Assembly (NCBI RefSeq): GCF_014960965.1
Contig: NZ_CP063169.1
Span: 3,753,581 to 3,817,580 of the forward strand
DNA: 64,000 nt
Direction: 5' to 3'
Source of the DNA: Ruania alkalisoli
GTDB lineage: Bacteria > Actinomycetota > Actinomycetes > Actinomycetales > Beutenbergiaceae
Each line of letters opens with the position of its first letter. Within the stretch, counting starts at the first letter, position 1. The position numbers and the translations under genes are program-made. A model generated the notes under the pieces. That model saw only the letters and a program-made list of their open reading frames with translations, had not been told where the DNA came from and ran no database searches. Below are positions 44,883-56,177 of the stretch, in pieces.

Positions 44883-45647
44883 TCAGGGCTGCTGCGGGGG
44901 CTGCTGACCGTACCCCTGCCCGGGCTGCTGCGGCGGTGCCGGCGGCTGCTGACCGTAGCCGCTCGGCGGCGGCTGGTACCCCTGCGGCTGGCTGCCCGGC
45001 TGCACCGGGGAGTCGGTCGGCATCGGTGCACGGGTGGGCTGCTGCTGGTTGTAGACGCCCACGTGGCCGGCCTGGTCTTGGAACGACACCTGCGGCGCCG
45101 TGCGCACCGCCGGGTCGGTGACCTCGAAGTACTCGGCCCGGGAGAAGTTGAACATCCCGGCGATGATGCTCGGCGGGAACGTCTCCACCTTGGTGTTGAG
45201 CGAGCGCACGTTGGCGTTGTAGAACCGGCGTCCGGCGGCGATCCGGTCCTCGGTGTTGGTCAGTTCTGCCTGCAGCTGGGTGAAGCTCTGCACCGACCGC
45301 AGCTGCGGGTAGTTCTCCGCGACGGCGAACAACCGGCCGATCGCACCGGAGAGCGCGTCCTCCTGCGCCGCCTGCTGAGCCGGCGTGGATCCTGGCTGGG
45401 CGGCCTGAGCACGCGCCCGCGTGACCTCGTCGAAGACGGCCCGCTCGTGCGCGGCATAGCCCTTGACGGTCTCGATCAGATTGGGGATCAGGTCATAACG
45501 CCGGTGCAACTCGACGTCGATCTGACGCCACGCCTCCTGCACCAGGTTCCGCAGCTTCACAAAGCCGTTGTACGTTGCCACCGCCCAGATCAGGACGATC
45601 ACCACGAGCGCCAGGACGATGAGCAGGATCACGATGCCGACATCCAT
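44883..45647 (-). CDS. LemA family protein
   Basis: 254 residues. One N-terminal membrane helix (about 4-24), then the LemA helical core: YNGFVKLRNLVQEAWRQIDV, LHRRYDLIPNLIETVKGYA and LTNTEDRIAAGRRFYNANVR, with FNFSRAEYFE near its end. The C-terminal ~60 residues are Gln/Pro/Gly/Tyr-rich and disordered. LemA function is poorly defined, linked to membrane stress. ATG 45647 has GGAGG 6 nt upstream. Confidence 0.92.
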   Translation of the reverse strand: MDVGIVILLIVLALVVIVLIWAVATYNGFVKLRNLVQEAWRQIDVELHRRYDLIPNLIETVKGYAAHERAVFDEVTRARAQAAQPGSTPAQQAAQEDALSGAIGRLFAVAENYPQLRSVQSFTQLQAELTNTEDRIAAGRRFYNANVRSLNTKVETFPPSIIAGMFNFSRAEYFEVTDPAVRTAPQVSFQDQAGHVGVYNQQQPTRAPMPTDSPVQPGSQPQGYQPPPSGYGQQPPAPPQQPGQGYGQQPPQQP

Positions 45648-45728
45648 CGCGCACCTCCGTTCTTCCTCGTTCCGGGCGGGTGTCTCCCTCCCCGGGTGGG
45701 GCATGGGTGGCCCCGGTCCGGTTTGAGC

Positions 45729-46307
45729 CTACTGGTGTGTCAGGCCGAGGTCAGTAGCGGAGAGCACCCACAGGTAGGGGAGTTCTGCCCCTTCCACCGC
45801 TTCGCGTGCGCCGGTGTCCCGGTCCACCACCGAGGCCACGGCGGCCACCTCGGCGCCAGCGTTGCGTACCGCCTCGACTGCAGTGAGCGCACTGCCACCG
45901 GTGGTGGAGGTGTCTTCGAGAATCACCACACGCTTGCCTGCGACGTCGGGACCCTCGACCTGTCGCTTCATCCCGTGGCCCTTGGCTTCCTTGCGCACAA
46001 GAAAGGCATCGAGGTCCAGGCCGCGGCTGGCGGCGGCATGCTGCACGGCGCACACCACCGGGTCCGCACCGAGCGTGAGTCCCCCGACGGCGTCGATCTC
46101 CCCCGGGCCATAGCCCGCCTCTTCGAGCCGGTCCAGCAGGAGGTGCCCGATCAGCGGGGCCGCTTCGTGATGCAACGTCACCCGTCGCATGTCGACGTAG
46201 TAGTCGGCCTCCTTGCCGCTGCTGAGAGTGACGCGGCCGTGGACGACGGCGTGGGTGTTGACGAGCTCGGCGAGGCGCTGGGCGGGGCTGGATGCGTTGG
46301 TGGTCAC
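45729..46307 (-). CDS. pyrE: Orotate phosphoribosyltransferase
   Basis: 192 residues. Makes orotidine monophosphate from orotate and PRPP. GKEADYYVDMRRVTL, FLVRKEAKGHG (catalytic loop) and VVILEDTSTTGGSAL (PRPP motif) are intact. GTG 46307 has TACCCT upstream at leaderless spacing; the much longer upstream frame overlaps the exonuclease gene antisense and is a shadow. Confidence 0.94.
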   Translation of the reverse strand: MTTNASSPAQRLAELVNTHAVVHGRVTLSSGKEADYYVDMRRVTLHHEAAPLIGHLLLDRLEEAGYGPGEIDAVGGLTLGADPVVCAVQHAAASRGLDLDAFLVRKEAKGHGMKRQVEGPDVAGKRVVILEDTSTTGGSALTAVEAVRNAGAEVAAVASVVDRDTGAREAVEGAELPYLWVLSATDLGLTHQ

Positions 46308-46370
46308 GGCCGTCAGGGTAGCGCCCCTCACCCCGGCCGCTCGGCCGCGACCGCCGGGTACTCTGCCGGC

Positions 46371-46423
46371 GAGCGCTGAGATATTCGGCGTCCGGCGCCT
46401 CAACGCCGAACAACTCAGCGCTC
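46371..46423. repeat. Intergenic inverted repeat, family B copy 2
   Basis: 21-bp arms (46371-46391 and 46403-46423) pairing at 19 positions with an 11-nt loop, between divergent pyrE and exonuclease III genes. Pattern CGCTGA-N5-TCGGC is shared with 5572-5618. Confidence 0.8.
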
Positions 46424-46491
46424 GGCAAGGCCCAGGGGCCCGTGGCGGTCCGGTGGGAGCGGACCCCACGCGGCGGGTTACGGTGTCCGGC

Positions 46492-47262
46492 GTGCGCATC
46501 GCCAGCTGGAACGTGAACTCCGTCCGCGCCCGTGCCGAGCGGGTCGTCGCCTGGCTCGAGCGCGCCGACGTCGACGTCCTGCTCATGCAGGAGACCAAGG
46601 TCAAGGACGAGGCGTTCCCGTACCTGCCGTTCGAGGCGGCCGGCTACGAGGTGGCCCACCATGGCGTGAACCAGTGGAACGGCGTCGGGATCTGCTCACG
46701 GGTGGGCCTGGAGGACGTCGAACGTTCCTTCGCGGGACAGCCCGAGTGGAAGGACCAGGTCGAGGCTCGCGCCATCGGAGCAACCTGCGCGGGGATCCGG
46801 CTCTGGAGCGTGTACGTGCCGAACGGACGCACGCTGGACGATCCCCACTACGCGTACAAGCTCCAGTGGCTGGCGGCGCTGCGCGAGGCCGCGAGCGCAT
46901 GGGCCGGCGACGGGTCACCAGTCGGACTCCTCGGCGACTGGAATGTGGCACCCCAGGACACCGACGTCTGGGACATCGACGTCTTCGACGGCGCCACGCA
47001 CGTCTCCGCCGCCGAGCGCCAGGCGTTCGCCGCGTTCGCGAGCGCGGGGTATCGCGAGGTCACACGTGAGCATGTCCCGCAGGCGTACACCTACTGGGAC
47101 TACCAGCGGCTACGTTTCCCGAAGAACGAGGGGATGCGGATCGACTTCGCCTGGGCGTCGGTGCCGCTGGCCGAGCGAGTGCGGGGCGTGAGGATCGACC
47201 GGGACGAGCGCAAGGGCAAGGGCCCTTCCGATCATGTGCCCGTCGTGCTTGAGGTGGAGTGA
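46492..47262 (+). CDS. xth: Exodeoxyribonuclease III
   Basis: 256 residues of the ExoIII/AP endonuclease family. RIASWNVNSVRAR, LLMQETKVKD (metal Glu), VYVPNGR, GDWNVAPQDTDV and the final SDHVPVVLEV are all present. Repairs abasic sites and trims 3' ends. GTG 46492 is chosen: TACGGT lies 7 nt upstream, giving a leaderless start; GTG 46483 is an alternative. Confidence 0.94.
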   Translation: MRIASWNVNSVRARAERVVAWLERADVDVLLMQETKVKDEAFPYLPFEAAGYEVAHHGVNQWNGVGICSRVGLEDVERSFAGQPEWKDQVEARAIGATCAGIRLWSVYVPNGRTLDDPHYAYKLQWLAALREAASAWAGDGSPVGLLGDWNVAPQDTDVWDIDVFDGATHVSAAERQAFAAFASAGYREVTREHVPQAYTYWDYQRLRFPKNEGMRIDFAWASVPLAERVRGVRIDRDERKGKGPSDHVPVVLEVE

Positions 47263-47309
47263 TCGTGGGTCCGCACCTCGGCGGGTGAATCACCGCTTCA
47301 TGGGTCGAA

Positions 47310-47355
47310 CATTTGCCCCTTGAACCGTTCAAGGGTCGAAAGTTCGGCCCCTGGA
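47310..47355. repeat. Intergenic palindrome, family A copy 3
   Basis: The palindrome GGTCGAA/TTCGGCC centres near 47341 and is preceded by TGGGTCGAACATTTGCCCCT. It matches copy 2 over about 50 bp with substitutions, and lies between the convergent exonuclease III and SRPBCC genes. Confidence 0.75.
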
Positions 47356-47452
47356 GGGTGACGACGCCCCAGCCAGCACCCACGACGGTGGCCTGAGTGT
47401 TGCAGACACGCGCGTCCGCGACACTCGGGCCGCCCTCGTCGGGCCGGGTCGC

Positions 47453-47932
47453 TCAGGCCCCCATCTCCGCACCGGTCTCGAGCAGGGTCTTGAGACCGGA
47501 GAGGCACCAAGGCCATCCGCCGCCACCCTGCGCCGGTTCCCCACCGCCGGCCACCTCGGCCGCCAGCTCGGGGGCCGCGGTCAGGTCGTGGGTGAGCACC
47601 ACCTGAGTGAGACCGGAGGGGTATTCGGTCAGCTCCCAGGTGAGGCGGGTGGGTGCCTTGTCCGGGTGCCAGGCCGGTGACCAGTCGAGTACGAGCCGGG
47701 TCGGCTCGTCGGCCTCGATGACCGTTCCGGTGACGGCGACCTCTCCCATCCCCATCTGCTTCATCTCATCTGTGGTCAGGTTGCGATAGGTGCCGCCTGG
47801 GCGCAGGTCGTACTCTGACTCGCCTCCGTAGCCCCAGCGGGTGGTGTATTCCGACTCGGTGATGGCCTTCCAGATGGTGGCGGCCGGAGCGTTGATGTAG
47901 ATGCTGTAGACCTGGATCAGGTTGTCACTCAT
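47453..47932 (-). CDS. SRPBCC domain protein (AHSA1-like)
   Basis: 159 residues. The Aha1/START-like lipid-pocket fold is indicated by YSIYINAPAATIWKAITESEYTTRWGYG, LRPGGTYRN, RLVLDWSPAWHP and the final GWPWCLSGLKTLLETG. Such proteins are usually encoded with an ArsR repressor, as here: the ATG overlaps the ArsR stop (ATGA). The ligand is unknown. Confidence 0.88.
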   Translation of the reverse strand: MSDNLIQVYSIYINAPAATIWKAITESEYTTRWGYGGESEYDLRPGGTYRNLTTDEMKQMGMGEVAVTGTVIEADEPTRLVLDWSPAWHPDKAPTRLTWELTEYPSGLTQVVLTHDLTAAPELAAEVAGGGEPAQGGGGWPWCLSGLKTLLETGAEMGA

Positions 47933-48309
47933 GACTCGTCTTTCGGTTCGTGGCCGGGCCGTTTCGGCTCGTCCGGAGATTGCTCGAGGTGTTCCTTCAT
48001 ACCGAGCAGGACGGAGGCGATGCCGGCCCGCTCGGTGTACTTGCCGATCCACCGCTGGTGGATCTGCTGGATCGGCACGGGGTTGAGGTAGTGGTGCTTG
48101 GTCCGCCCGCGCTTGCGCGTGAGGACCAGGCCGGCGTTCTCCAGCTGTCTCAGATGCTTCGACACACCGAACCTGGTCATCTCGGTGTGCTCGTTGACCG
48201 CCGCGTCGAGCTCACCGAGGGAGCGCCCGTCCTGCGCAAAGAGCAGGTCGAGAAGGAGCCGGCGAACAGGATCCGCCAGCGCCTTGAAGACTGGGTCGTC
48301 GTCGAGCAC
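47929..48309 (-). CDS. ArsR family transcriptional repressor
   Basis: 126 residues. The winged HTH VFKALADPVRRLLLDLLFAQDGRSLGELD, FGVSKHLRQLENAGLV and RKRGRTKHHYLNPVPIQQI is typical. No Cys metal site, so it belongs to the non-metal ArsR group paired with SRPBCC proteins. GTG 48309 has a TATTGT -10 six nt upstream, so it is probably leaderless. It should repress its own two-gene operon through the repeat at 48324. Confidence 0.9.
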   Translation of the reverse strand: MLDDDPVFKALADPVRRLLLDLLFAQDGRSLGELDAAVNEHTEMTRFGVSKHLRQLENAGLVLTRKRGRTKHHYLNPVPIQQIHQRWIGKYTERAGIASVLLGMKEHLEQSPDEPKRPGHEPKDES

Positions 48310-48323
48310 GATTCGTACAATAG

Positions 48324-48339
48324 GTGACTATTTGGTCAC
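48324..48339. promoter_or_regulatory. Operator candidate for ArsR repressor
   Basis: GTGAC-N6-GTCAC inverted repeat in an AT-rich patch just upstream of the ArsR -10 (48316-48321, minus strand). It could also affect the divergent gene at 48378. Confidence 0.55.
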
Positions 48340-48377
48340 ATGTCAATCAATGGTCGATCCCGGCTATCGTCGTGGCC

Positions 48378-49271
48378 ATGAGCAATCCCGGTGACCACCC
48401 ACCGGCACCGGGCACACCGCCCGAGCCGGAGCCATGGGCCGCGCCCAGCGCCTGGGGCGCGCCCACGGGACAGTCGCCCGCACCGTGGCAGACGCCAGCA
48501 CGCGGCCCGGACGGGACGACACCCGCGGTCCCACCGCTGCCCGCACCGCCAGCGCACACCCCCCAGCCAGGACCGGTCGGGCAGAGCATGTACGGCTCCC
48601 GCCCAGCCTCACCCCAGCAGGATCAGGGCTCCTACGGCCAGTTCACCTTCCCGGTGATGCAGCGCGCCAAGGTGGAACCGACAGCGGTGGCCTCCGTCGC
48701 GACCGCACTGCTCGGGCCCGTCGCCATCTTCCTCGGCGCACTGGCGCGCACGCGGATCAAGCGCAATCGGCGCCGCAGTATGGCGCTCGCCTGGACCGGG
48801 ATCGGCTTGGGTTCGCTGTTCACGATCGCGTGGGTGCTGACCACGGTGGTGCTGGCCGGGAATGGCACGATCGACCGCCTCACCGAGAGCCCTCAGGCCG
48901 GGGACGTCGAGACCGCCCGGACCGTCGGCGCCTCGAACGTGGCCGTGGGCAACTGCATCGAGTTCCTCCCACCGGGCGAGCAGGTGGGAGAGGTCCGGCT
49001 GGTGCCGTGCGCGCAGTCACACATCGCGCAGGCGATCTCCAGCCACGAGCTGACCGGCGACTTCCCCGGGGCGGAAGCCGTTGCCGAGGAGGCGCTGGCC
49101 ACCTGCGAGGCGGACGTTTCGGCAATGGAGAACGACAGCGTGCCCGAGTCGGGGTTGACCGCCTGGTACCTGGCTCCCACCGAAGAGGCATGGGACCAGG
49201 GCACCACCGCGATCTTGTGTCTCGCGCGCGGCAGCACCGGACCGTTCGACGGAGACCTGCTCGGCGGATGA
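48378..49271 (+). CDS. Pro-rich membrane protein with DUF4190 and septum-formation-like domain
   Basis: 297 residues. Disordered Pro-rich cytosolic start (about 1-90), a DUF4190-like pair of membrane helices (about 105-165, SVATALLGPVAIFLGALART then SLFTIAWVLTTVVLA), and an extracytoplasmic domain with paired cysteines (VGNCIEFLPPGEQ, LVPCAQSHIAQ, ATCEADV, ILCLARG). The last domain matches that of the next two genes. Role unknown; the family name comes from a septum-formation annotation that is weakly supported. Confidence 0.75.
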   Translation: MSNPGDHPPAPGTPPEPEPWAAPSAWGAPTGQSPAPWQTPARGPDGTTPAVPPLPAPPAHTPQPGPVGQSMYGSRPASPQQDQGSYGQFTFPVMQRAKVEPTAVASVATALLGPVAIFLGALARTRIKRNRRRSMALAWTGIGLGSLFTIAWVLTTVVLAGNGTIDRLTESPQAGDVETARTVGASNVAVGNCIEFLPPGEQVGEVRLVPCAQSHIAQAISSHELTGDFPGAEAVAEEALATCEADVSAMENDSVPESGLTAWYLAPTEEAWDQGTTAILCLARGSTGPFDGDLLGG

Positions 49272-49341
49272 GGTCTGCCTGCCCGGCCCCGGGGGAGACC
49301 CGGAGTGCGCACGCCGTCATGGCTCGTTCTAGGGTCAGCGC

Positions 49342-50061
49342 ATGAGTACTCCGGACCCGAGCGCGCCCCGGCGCGATCGTCAGCGTGGCGATGGCCGTCG
49401 CCTGGCGCCTGCTCGGGGGCGGCACGCAGGTTCATGGGCCGGCTTCGGGCAGAGCCCGGGGGCCGATCCCTCCGAACGCTCTCCGGCGGCAGACCGCCGA
49501 TCGACGACGTCCGTTCCGATGATCGCCGCGGTGGCTGTCGGGCTCGCCCTGGTGCTCATCGTGGGGACCCTAGGCTTCCGCGCCCTGTTCCAGGACGATC
49601 CAACGCCGACGCCCCCGGCGACGGACCCTGCCTCGGCCACGCCCACCCCGACGGGAGAGCCTCCCACGCCCACGACCTCGCCCGGGGCGGTGTCCGAGTT
49701 TGATCTCACGGTGGGCCAATGCCTGGACGGGTACGAGCTCGGCGACCCGGAGATGCCGCTCGCCGACTGCGCCGACCCGCACCGGTTCGAGGTGTTCGCC
49801 CAGGATGAGTCCGCCGAGGAGGACTACCCGGGAGAGGGCGAGATGACGACGGCGGCAGACGAGTTCTGCCGAGAGTCGCTGCTCGCAGAGCTGCCCGAGG
49901 ATCTCGATACAACGCCCGTGGTGTACCGGACGATCGCCCCCTCCCCCGAGACCTGGGAGACCGGCGACCGGACTCTGACCTGCATCGCCGGCGTGGATGA
50001 GGGATACACGATGACCGGCAGCTTCACGCGTGGGGACGAGGTCGTGGTCGCCGGATCGTGA
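49342..50061 (+). CDS. Membrane-anchored septum-formation-like domain protein
   Basis: 239 residues. Disordered basic N-terminus (about 1-55), one membrane helix (about 58-82), a Pro/Thr-rich spacer, then the same Cys-paired outer domain (VGQCLDGYEL, LADCADPHRFEVFA, EFCRES, RTLTCIAG). Second of three tandem paralogues. ATG 49342, 70 bp after the previous gene. Confidence 0.75.
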   Translation: MSTPDPSAPRRDRQRGDGRRLAPARGRHAGSWAGFGQSPGADPSERSPAADRRSTTSVPMIAAVAVGLALVLIVGTLGFRALFQDDPTPTPPATDPASATPTPTGEPPTPTTSPGAVSEFDLTVGQCLDGYELGDPEMPLADCADPHRFEVFAQDESAEEDYPGEGEMTTAADEFCRESLLAELPEDLDTTPVVYRTIAPSPETWETGDRTLTCIAGVDEGYTMTGSFTRGDEVVVAGS

Positions 50062-50161
50062 GACCGGCTCGACCAGTTCGACCGGTTGCGGCCAGTTTCG
50101 GACGCAAACCCTCGCAGAACGCGCTGGCGCCACGGTCGAGCGGGCTTCTAGAGTCGTTGCC

Positions 50162-50989
50162 ATGAGCGCACCGTGGGATCCTCACCAACAGCCCGGCCCT
50201 CCGGGCCCGGAACAGCCCGGCTACGGCCAGCAACCAGGTCAGCAACCCAGCTACGGCCAGCAACCGGGGCAGGGTCAACCCGGCTACGGCCAACAGCAGC
50301 CTGGCCCGCCGACCCAGCCCGGATACAGCCAGCCTGGCTACGCTCCACAGGGCGGCTACGGGCAGCAGCCTGGCTACGGAACACCCCAACCAGGCTATGG
50401 CGGCCCCGGGGCCGGCTACGGGGCCGGAGGGCAGGCACCATTCGGGGCGCCGCCGTCGAAGAACAGGGCCCCGCTGATCATCGGGATCGTCGTGCTGATC
50501 GCGGTGGTCGCCGTCGGTGGCTTCTTCGCGCTGCGCCTCCTAGATGGCGGGAACGAGCAGCCGACCGCCGGCCAGACGGCCGATCCGCTGAGCCAGCCGG
50601 AAGAGGTGGCCGATCTGAACCTGCTGCCCGGGCACTGCCTGGAGGTGCTGGAGTACATCTACACCGACGACAACCTGCTGCCAGCGGTGCCGTGCGCGGA
50701 TCCGCACGCGCTGGAGGTGTACGCCGAGGAGATCCTTGACGACGCGGAGTACCCGGACTTCCCCGGTGAGGACGTCTTCGGCGACGCCTCCGACGAGTTC
50801 TGCTTCGCCGAGCTCGACTCGATGTTGCCGGCCTCGTTCGACACCACCAACATCGGCTACCACTCGCTCTACCCCACACAGCAGACCTGGGATGCCGGCG
50901 ACCGGAAGTTCACCTGCCTGATCTCCGCGAATGACGGGTACAGCCTCACCGGCAGTTTCATCGCCGGCGACGACGTCTCCATCTCCTGA
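50162..50989 (+). CDS. Gly/Pro/Gln/Tyr-repeat membrane protein with septum-formation-like domain
   Basis: 275 residues. The first ~95 are degenerate repeats of QPGYGQQ type (low-complexity, possibly phase-separating); one membrane helix (about 103-122); then the Cys-paired outer domain (PGHCLEVLEYIY, VPCADPHALEVYAEEI, EFCFAEL, KFTCLISANDGYSLTGSF). Third tandem paralogue, 100 bp after the second. ATG 50162 sits at the family start; the frame upstream is not conserved. Confidence 0.75.
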   Translation: MSAPWDPHQQPGPPGPEQPGYGQQPGQQPSYGQQPGQGQPGYGQQQPGPPTQPGYSQPGYAPQGGYGQQPGYGTPQPGYGGPGAGYGAGGQAPFGAPPSKNRAPLIIGIVVLIAVVAVGGFFALRLLDGGNEQPTAGQTADPLSQPEEVADLNLLPGHCLEVLEYIYTDDNLLPAVPCADPHALEVYAEEILDDAEYPDFPGEDVFGDASDEFCFAELDSMLPASFDTTNIGYHSLYPTQQTWDAGDRKFTCLISANDGYSLTGSFIAGDDVSIS

Positions 50990-51002
50990 CCCCTAGCACC
51001 GA

Positions 51003-51052
51003 AATCGCTCGTCGATTTGGCCGTGCGTCAACGACCAGATCGACGAGCGATT
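51003..51052. terminator. Long hairpin, bidirectional terminator (family C)
   Basis: AATCGCTCGTCGAT (51003-51016) and its complement (51039-51052), extended by four more pairs including one G-T. It lies between convergent genes. The stem differs from that at 38159 mainly by C/G at position 5. Confidence 0.85.
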
Positions 51053-51081
51053 CCGTGAGATGAGTGTCAGGGGGCCGGGGC

Positions 51082-53679
<2,598 letters not shown>

Positions 53680-53725
53680 CGATCCTCCGGGTTGGTCGGT
53701 CACTGACCAGTGCAACCAGATCAAG

Positions 53726-53746
53726 GTTGAGTCTATTCCACTCAAC
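53726..53746. promoter_or_regulatory. HAIR-type HspR operator upstream of clpB
   Basis: GTTGAGT-N7-ACTCAAC, matching the HspR inverted repeat CTTGAGT-N7-ACTCAAG except for the outer base pair. It is 47 bp before the clpB start and overlaps a possible TTGAGT -35. Confidence 0.9.
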
Positions 53747-53960
53747 TTTGGGGCATCAGCTTCAGATGCGCAACCAGATCATCGACAGACTCCGGCGACG
53801 CGTCGAACTCGCTGGCAGGTGACCAGGCGGTGAACTCTTCGCCCGATCCCACGCAACCTGCGCCGTCGGGAACCCTCCGGGCTGCGCACGTGCCCGAAGT
53901 GCGACAAACTCGGGTGGCGTAGGGCACATCCGTGCGGTCAACCACGAGAAGGAGAAGCAC

Positions 53961-54140
53961 ATGGTGGGATTCGACGACCTGAAGAACAAGGCCTCCGAGG
54001 TGCTGAAGGACGAGGAGAAGACCGATCAGGGTCTCGACGCCGCCTCGGACTTCATCAACGACAAGACCGGTGGCCAGCACGCCGACAAGATCGAGCAGGG
54101 CCGCGACTTCCTCGACGGCAAGGTCGGCGACGAGCGCTGA
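53961..54140 (+). CDS. Small MT0933/Rv0909-type antitoxin-like protein
   Basis: 59 residues, rich in Asp, Lys and Glu. GFDDLKNKASEVLKDEEKTD, DAASDFINDKTGGQHADKI and EQGRDFLDGKVGDER are helical repeats typical of the MT0933_antitox family; CsbD stress proteins look similar. AAGGAG lies 6 nt before ATG 53961. In M. tuberculosis Rv0909 is paired with toxin Rv0910; no toxin gene lies beside it here, so an antitoxin role is doubtful. Confidence 0.8.
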   Translation: MVGFDDLKNKASEVLKDEEKTDQGLDAASDFINDKTGGQHADKIEQGRDFLDGKVGDER

Positions 54141-54186
54141 CGGACGATCTCGGACGGCCGGCCCTGCGCGGGGTCGGCCGTCCGCC

Positions 54187-54600
54187 ATGTCCGAGTGCAC
54201 GTTCTGCAGGATCGTCGCCGGTGACCTCGAGGCGCAGGTGGTGATGGATGAGCCCGACGTCGTCGCCTTCCTCGACACCAGGCCCCTGTTCGCCGGCCAC
54301 ACGCTGCTCGTACCGCGCCGCCACGTACCGACCGTTCCCGACCTTCCGGCCGAGATCGCGGGTGCGTTCTGGTCTGCCGGTCAACGGCTGGCCGCGGCGA
54401 TCCCGGAGGCCCTCGGCGCGCAGGGCACGTTCATGGCGGTCAACAATGTGGTGAGTCAGTCCGTGCCGCACCTGCACCTGCACGTGGTGCCGCGCACGAA
54501 GGGCGATGGGTTGCGCGGGTTCTTCTGGCCGCGCACGAGCTACTCGGGCGACGAGGCCGGCGCGGCGGCCGCATCGATCCGGACCGCACTCGGCGGGTAG
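54187..54600 (+). CDS. HIT family nucleotide hydrolase/transferase
   Basis: 137 residues. ECTFCRIVAGDLEAQVV starts the fold and SVPHLHLHVVPR is the histidine triad. It hydrolyses nucleotide phosphoramidates or diadenosine polyphosphates in relatives; substrate not fixed. Two N-terminal cysteines (CTFC) and distal histidines may bind zinc, as in many HIT proteins. 46 bp after the small gene. Confidence 0.92.
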   Translation: MSECTFCRIVAGDLEAQVVMDEPDVVAFLDTRPLFAGHTLLVPRRHVPTVPDLPAEIAGAFWSAGQRLAAAIPEALGAQGTFMAVNNVVSQSVPHLHLHVVPRTKGDGLRGFFWPRTSYSGDEAGAAAASIRTALGG

Positions 54601-54614
54601 CCCTCGGGTCTCGA

Positions 54615-54667
54615 GCCTTGTGGTGTGATTCCGACGCACCGTGTGCATCGACATCACACCACAAGGC
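54615..54667. terminator. 15-bp perfect inverted repeat after HIT gene
   Basis: GCCTTGTGGTGTGAT (54615-54629) and its exact complement (54653-54667) with a 23-nt loop, 14 bp after the HIT stop and 40 bp before the lipoprotein gene. Confidence 0.7.
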
Positions 54668-54707
54668 CGTGAACAGGCATCCAGGTGATGCTGGCACACT
54701 CTGCTGC

Positions 54708-55364
54708 GTGAAGCTGCTGCTGCGTCTACTCCTCACGCTCGCGAGCCTGCTGCTCCTCGCCGGCTGTTTCCGGGTGGAGGGCGATCTCACCATCGCCCCC
54801 GACGCGGCAACAGTCTCCGGGGAGGTGACGGTCGTCGTCAGCAGGGCGTGGGCGCAGGAGAACGGCGAGGACCTCGACGCGATGGTCTCCGGGATCGAGT
54901 CCGATCTCGCGGCCGCCCCGGATCAGGGGGTCACCGCGGAGCCCTACGACGACGGTGAGTACGCAGGCGTGCGGCTCACCCTGACCGAGACGCCGGTCGA
55001 CCGACTGGAAGCCGCCACGAGCGGGGCATTGAGCATCACCTCCGACGATCAGGAGATCGCCGTGGTGGCCGGTCTGGGCAGCCTCGCCGAGGCCGATGCC
55101 GACGGCTGGGAGACGGACCTGTCGATCACCTTCCCCGACGGCGTCACCCGCCACGACGGGGAACGTGAGGGTTCCACGGTGACCTGGCACCTGAACGCCG
55201 AGGACTCCGCATTGCGGGCGACCGGCCCGATGCCCGGTGCCCGGGCTCCCTTCCCCTGGGTGACGGTGTCCGCAGGGCTGGTGCTGGTCAGTGGGGTGTC
55301 GTTCGCGCTGATTCAATGGCGGCAACGACGGCAGCGCGGATCGGCTCCGGTCGAGCGGGACTGA
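54708..55364 (+). CDS. LppM-like (DUF3153) lipoprotein
   Basis: 218 residues. Signal peptide with lipobox LLLAGC, then an extracytoplasmic beta-rich domain (FRVEGDLTIAPDAATVSGEV, LSITSDDQEIAVVAG, SITFPDGV) and a C-terminal membrane helix (about 180-200) ending in a basic tail. Same layout as mycobacterial LppM. GTG 54708 has CACACT 7 nt upstream (leaderless). Confidence 0.82.
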   Translation: MKLLLRLLLTLASLLLLAGCFRVEGDLTIAPDAATVSGEVTVVVSRAWAQENGEDLDAMVSGIESDLAAAPDQGVTAEPYDDGEYAGVRLTLTETPVDRLEAATSGALSITSDDQEIAVVAGLGSLAEADADGWETDLSITFPDGVTRHDGEREGSTVTWHLNAEDSALRATGPMPGARAPFPWVTVSAGLVLVSGVSFALIQWRQRRQRGSAPVERD

Positions 55365-55394
55365 GGGATTCCCGGCGCCAGGCACGGGCGCAGC

Positions 55395-56066
55395 TCAGTC
55401 GACGGGGTCGGCCTCGCGACGAGCATCGCGCATCCGCCGGCTCGCCCCTTCCAGGTGGCTGTCGAGCTCCGCCAGCGCACGATCGAGGCGCCCGGACCGC
55501 AAGTCGCGCAGGATGACCGCGTGCGACTCAGCCGAGGGGTGCAGGTCGTCGTCGCGGGCTGTGGTGAGCGTGAGCAAGGTCAGGAATGTCGGCTCGTTCT
55601 CGCGCCACAGTGCGTGCAGCCGGCGATGCCCGGACATCTCGTAGAACAGGGAGTGGAACTCCAGGTCGGCCACGGCGAACGAACCAGCATCTGAGGCGTC
55701 CGCCGCTTGCCTCATCCGCTCCAAGGGCCGGTCGAAGGCGGACCAGTCCAGATCCTCCGCCTCCGAGCACAACCGCAGCGCGAACGATTCCAGCGTCCGG
55801 CGCAGGGAGAACATCTCCGCGACATCCTCCTCGGTGAGCCCCACGACGAAGGTGCCGCGCTGACGCGTCTCGACCAGCCCTTCCACTTCGAGCTTGCGCA
55901 GCGCATCCCTGATCGGTCCCCGGCTGACGCCGAAGTCGCGCGAGAGGTCCGCCTCCACCAGATGCACCCCACGAGTCAGGCGCCCGTCGACAATCAGGAC
56001 GCGCAGGTCCCGGGCCACCTGCTCGCCGAGACTGGTCTGCTTCAAGGGCGTGACATCGAGCCCCAT
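55395..56066 (-). CDS. GntR family (FadR/FCD) regulator 1
   Basis: 223 residues. The N-terminal winged HTH is SLGEQVARDLRVLIVDGRL followed by LSRDFGVSRGPIRDALRKLE; the FCD ligand domain has metal-type residues in VADLEFHSLFYEMSGHRRL and ESHAVIL. Divergent from the sugar ABC operon, so it is the likely local regulator. About 45% similar by eye to the second GntR at 62100. Confidence 0.9.
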   Translation of the reverse strand: MGLDVTPLKQTSLGEQVARDLRVLIVDGRLTRGVHLVEADLSRDFGVSRGPIRDALRKLEVEGLVETRQRGTFVVGLTEEDVAEMFSLRRTLESFALRLCSEAEDLDWSAFDRPLERMRQAADASDAGSFAVADLEFHSLFYEMSGHRRLHALWRENEPTFLTLLTLTTARDDDLHPSAESHAVILRDLRSGRLDRALAELDSHLEGASRRMRDARREADPVD

Positions 56067-56177
56067 GAACGCACCCTTCCAATGTCACCGGTTGACGGAA
56101 TACCGCGACTCTACACCGCCAAGCGTGCTCGCGATGCGGTCTCGGACCATCGCACGCTTCACGGTTAACCGACGACA

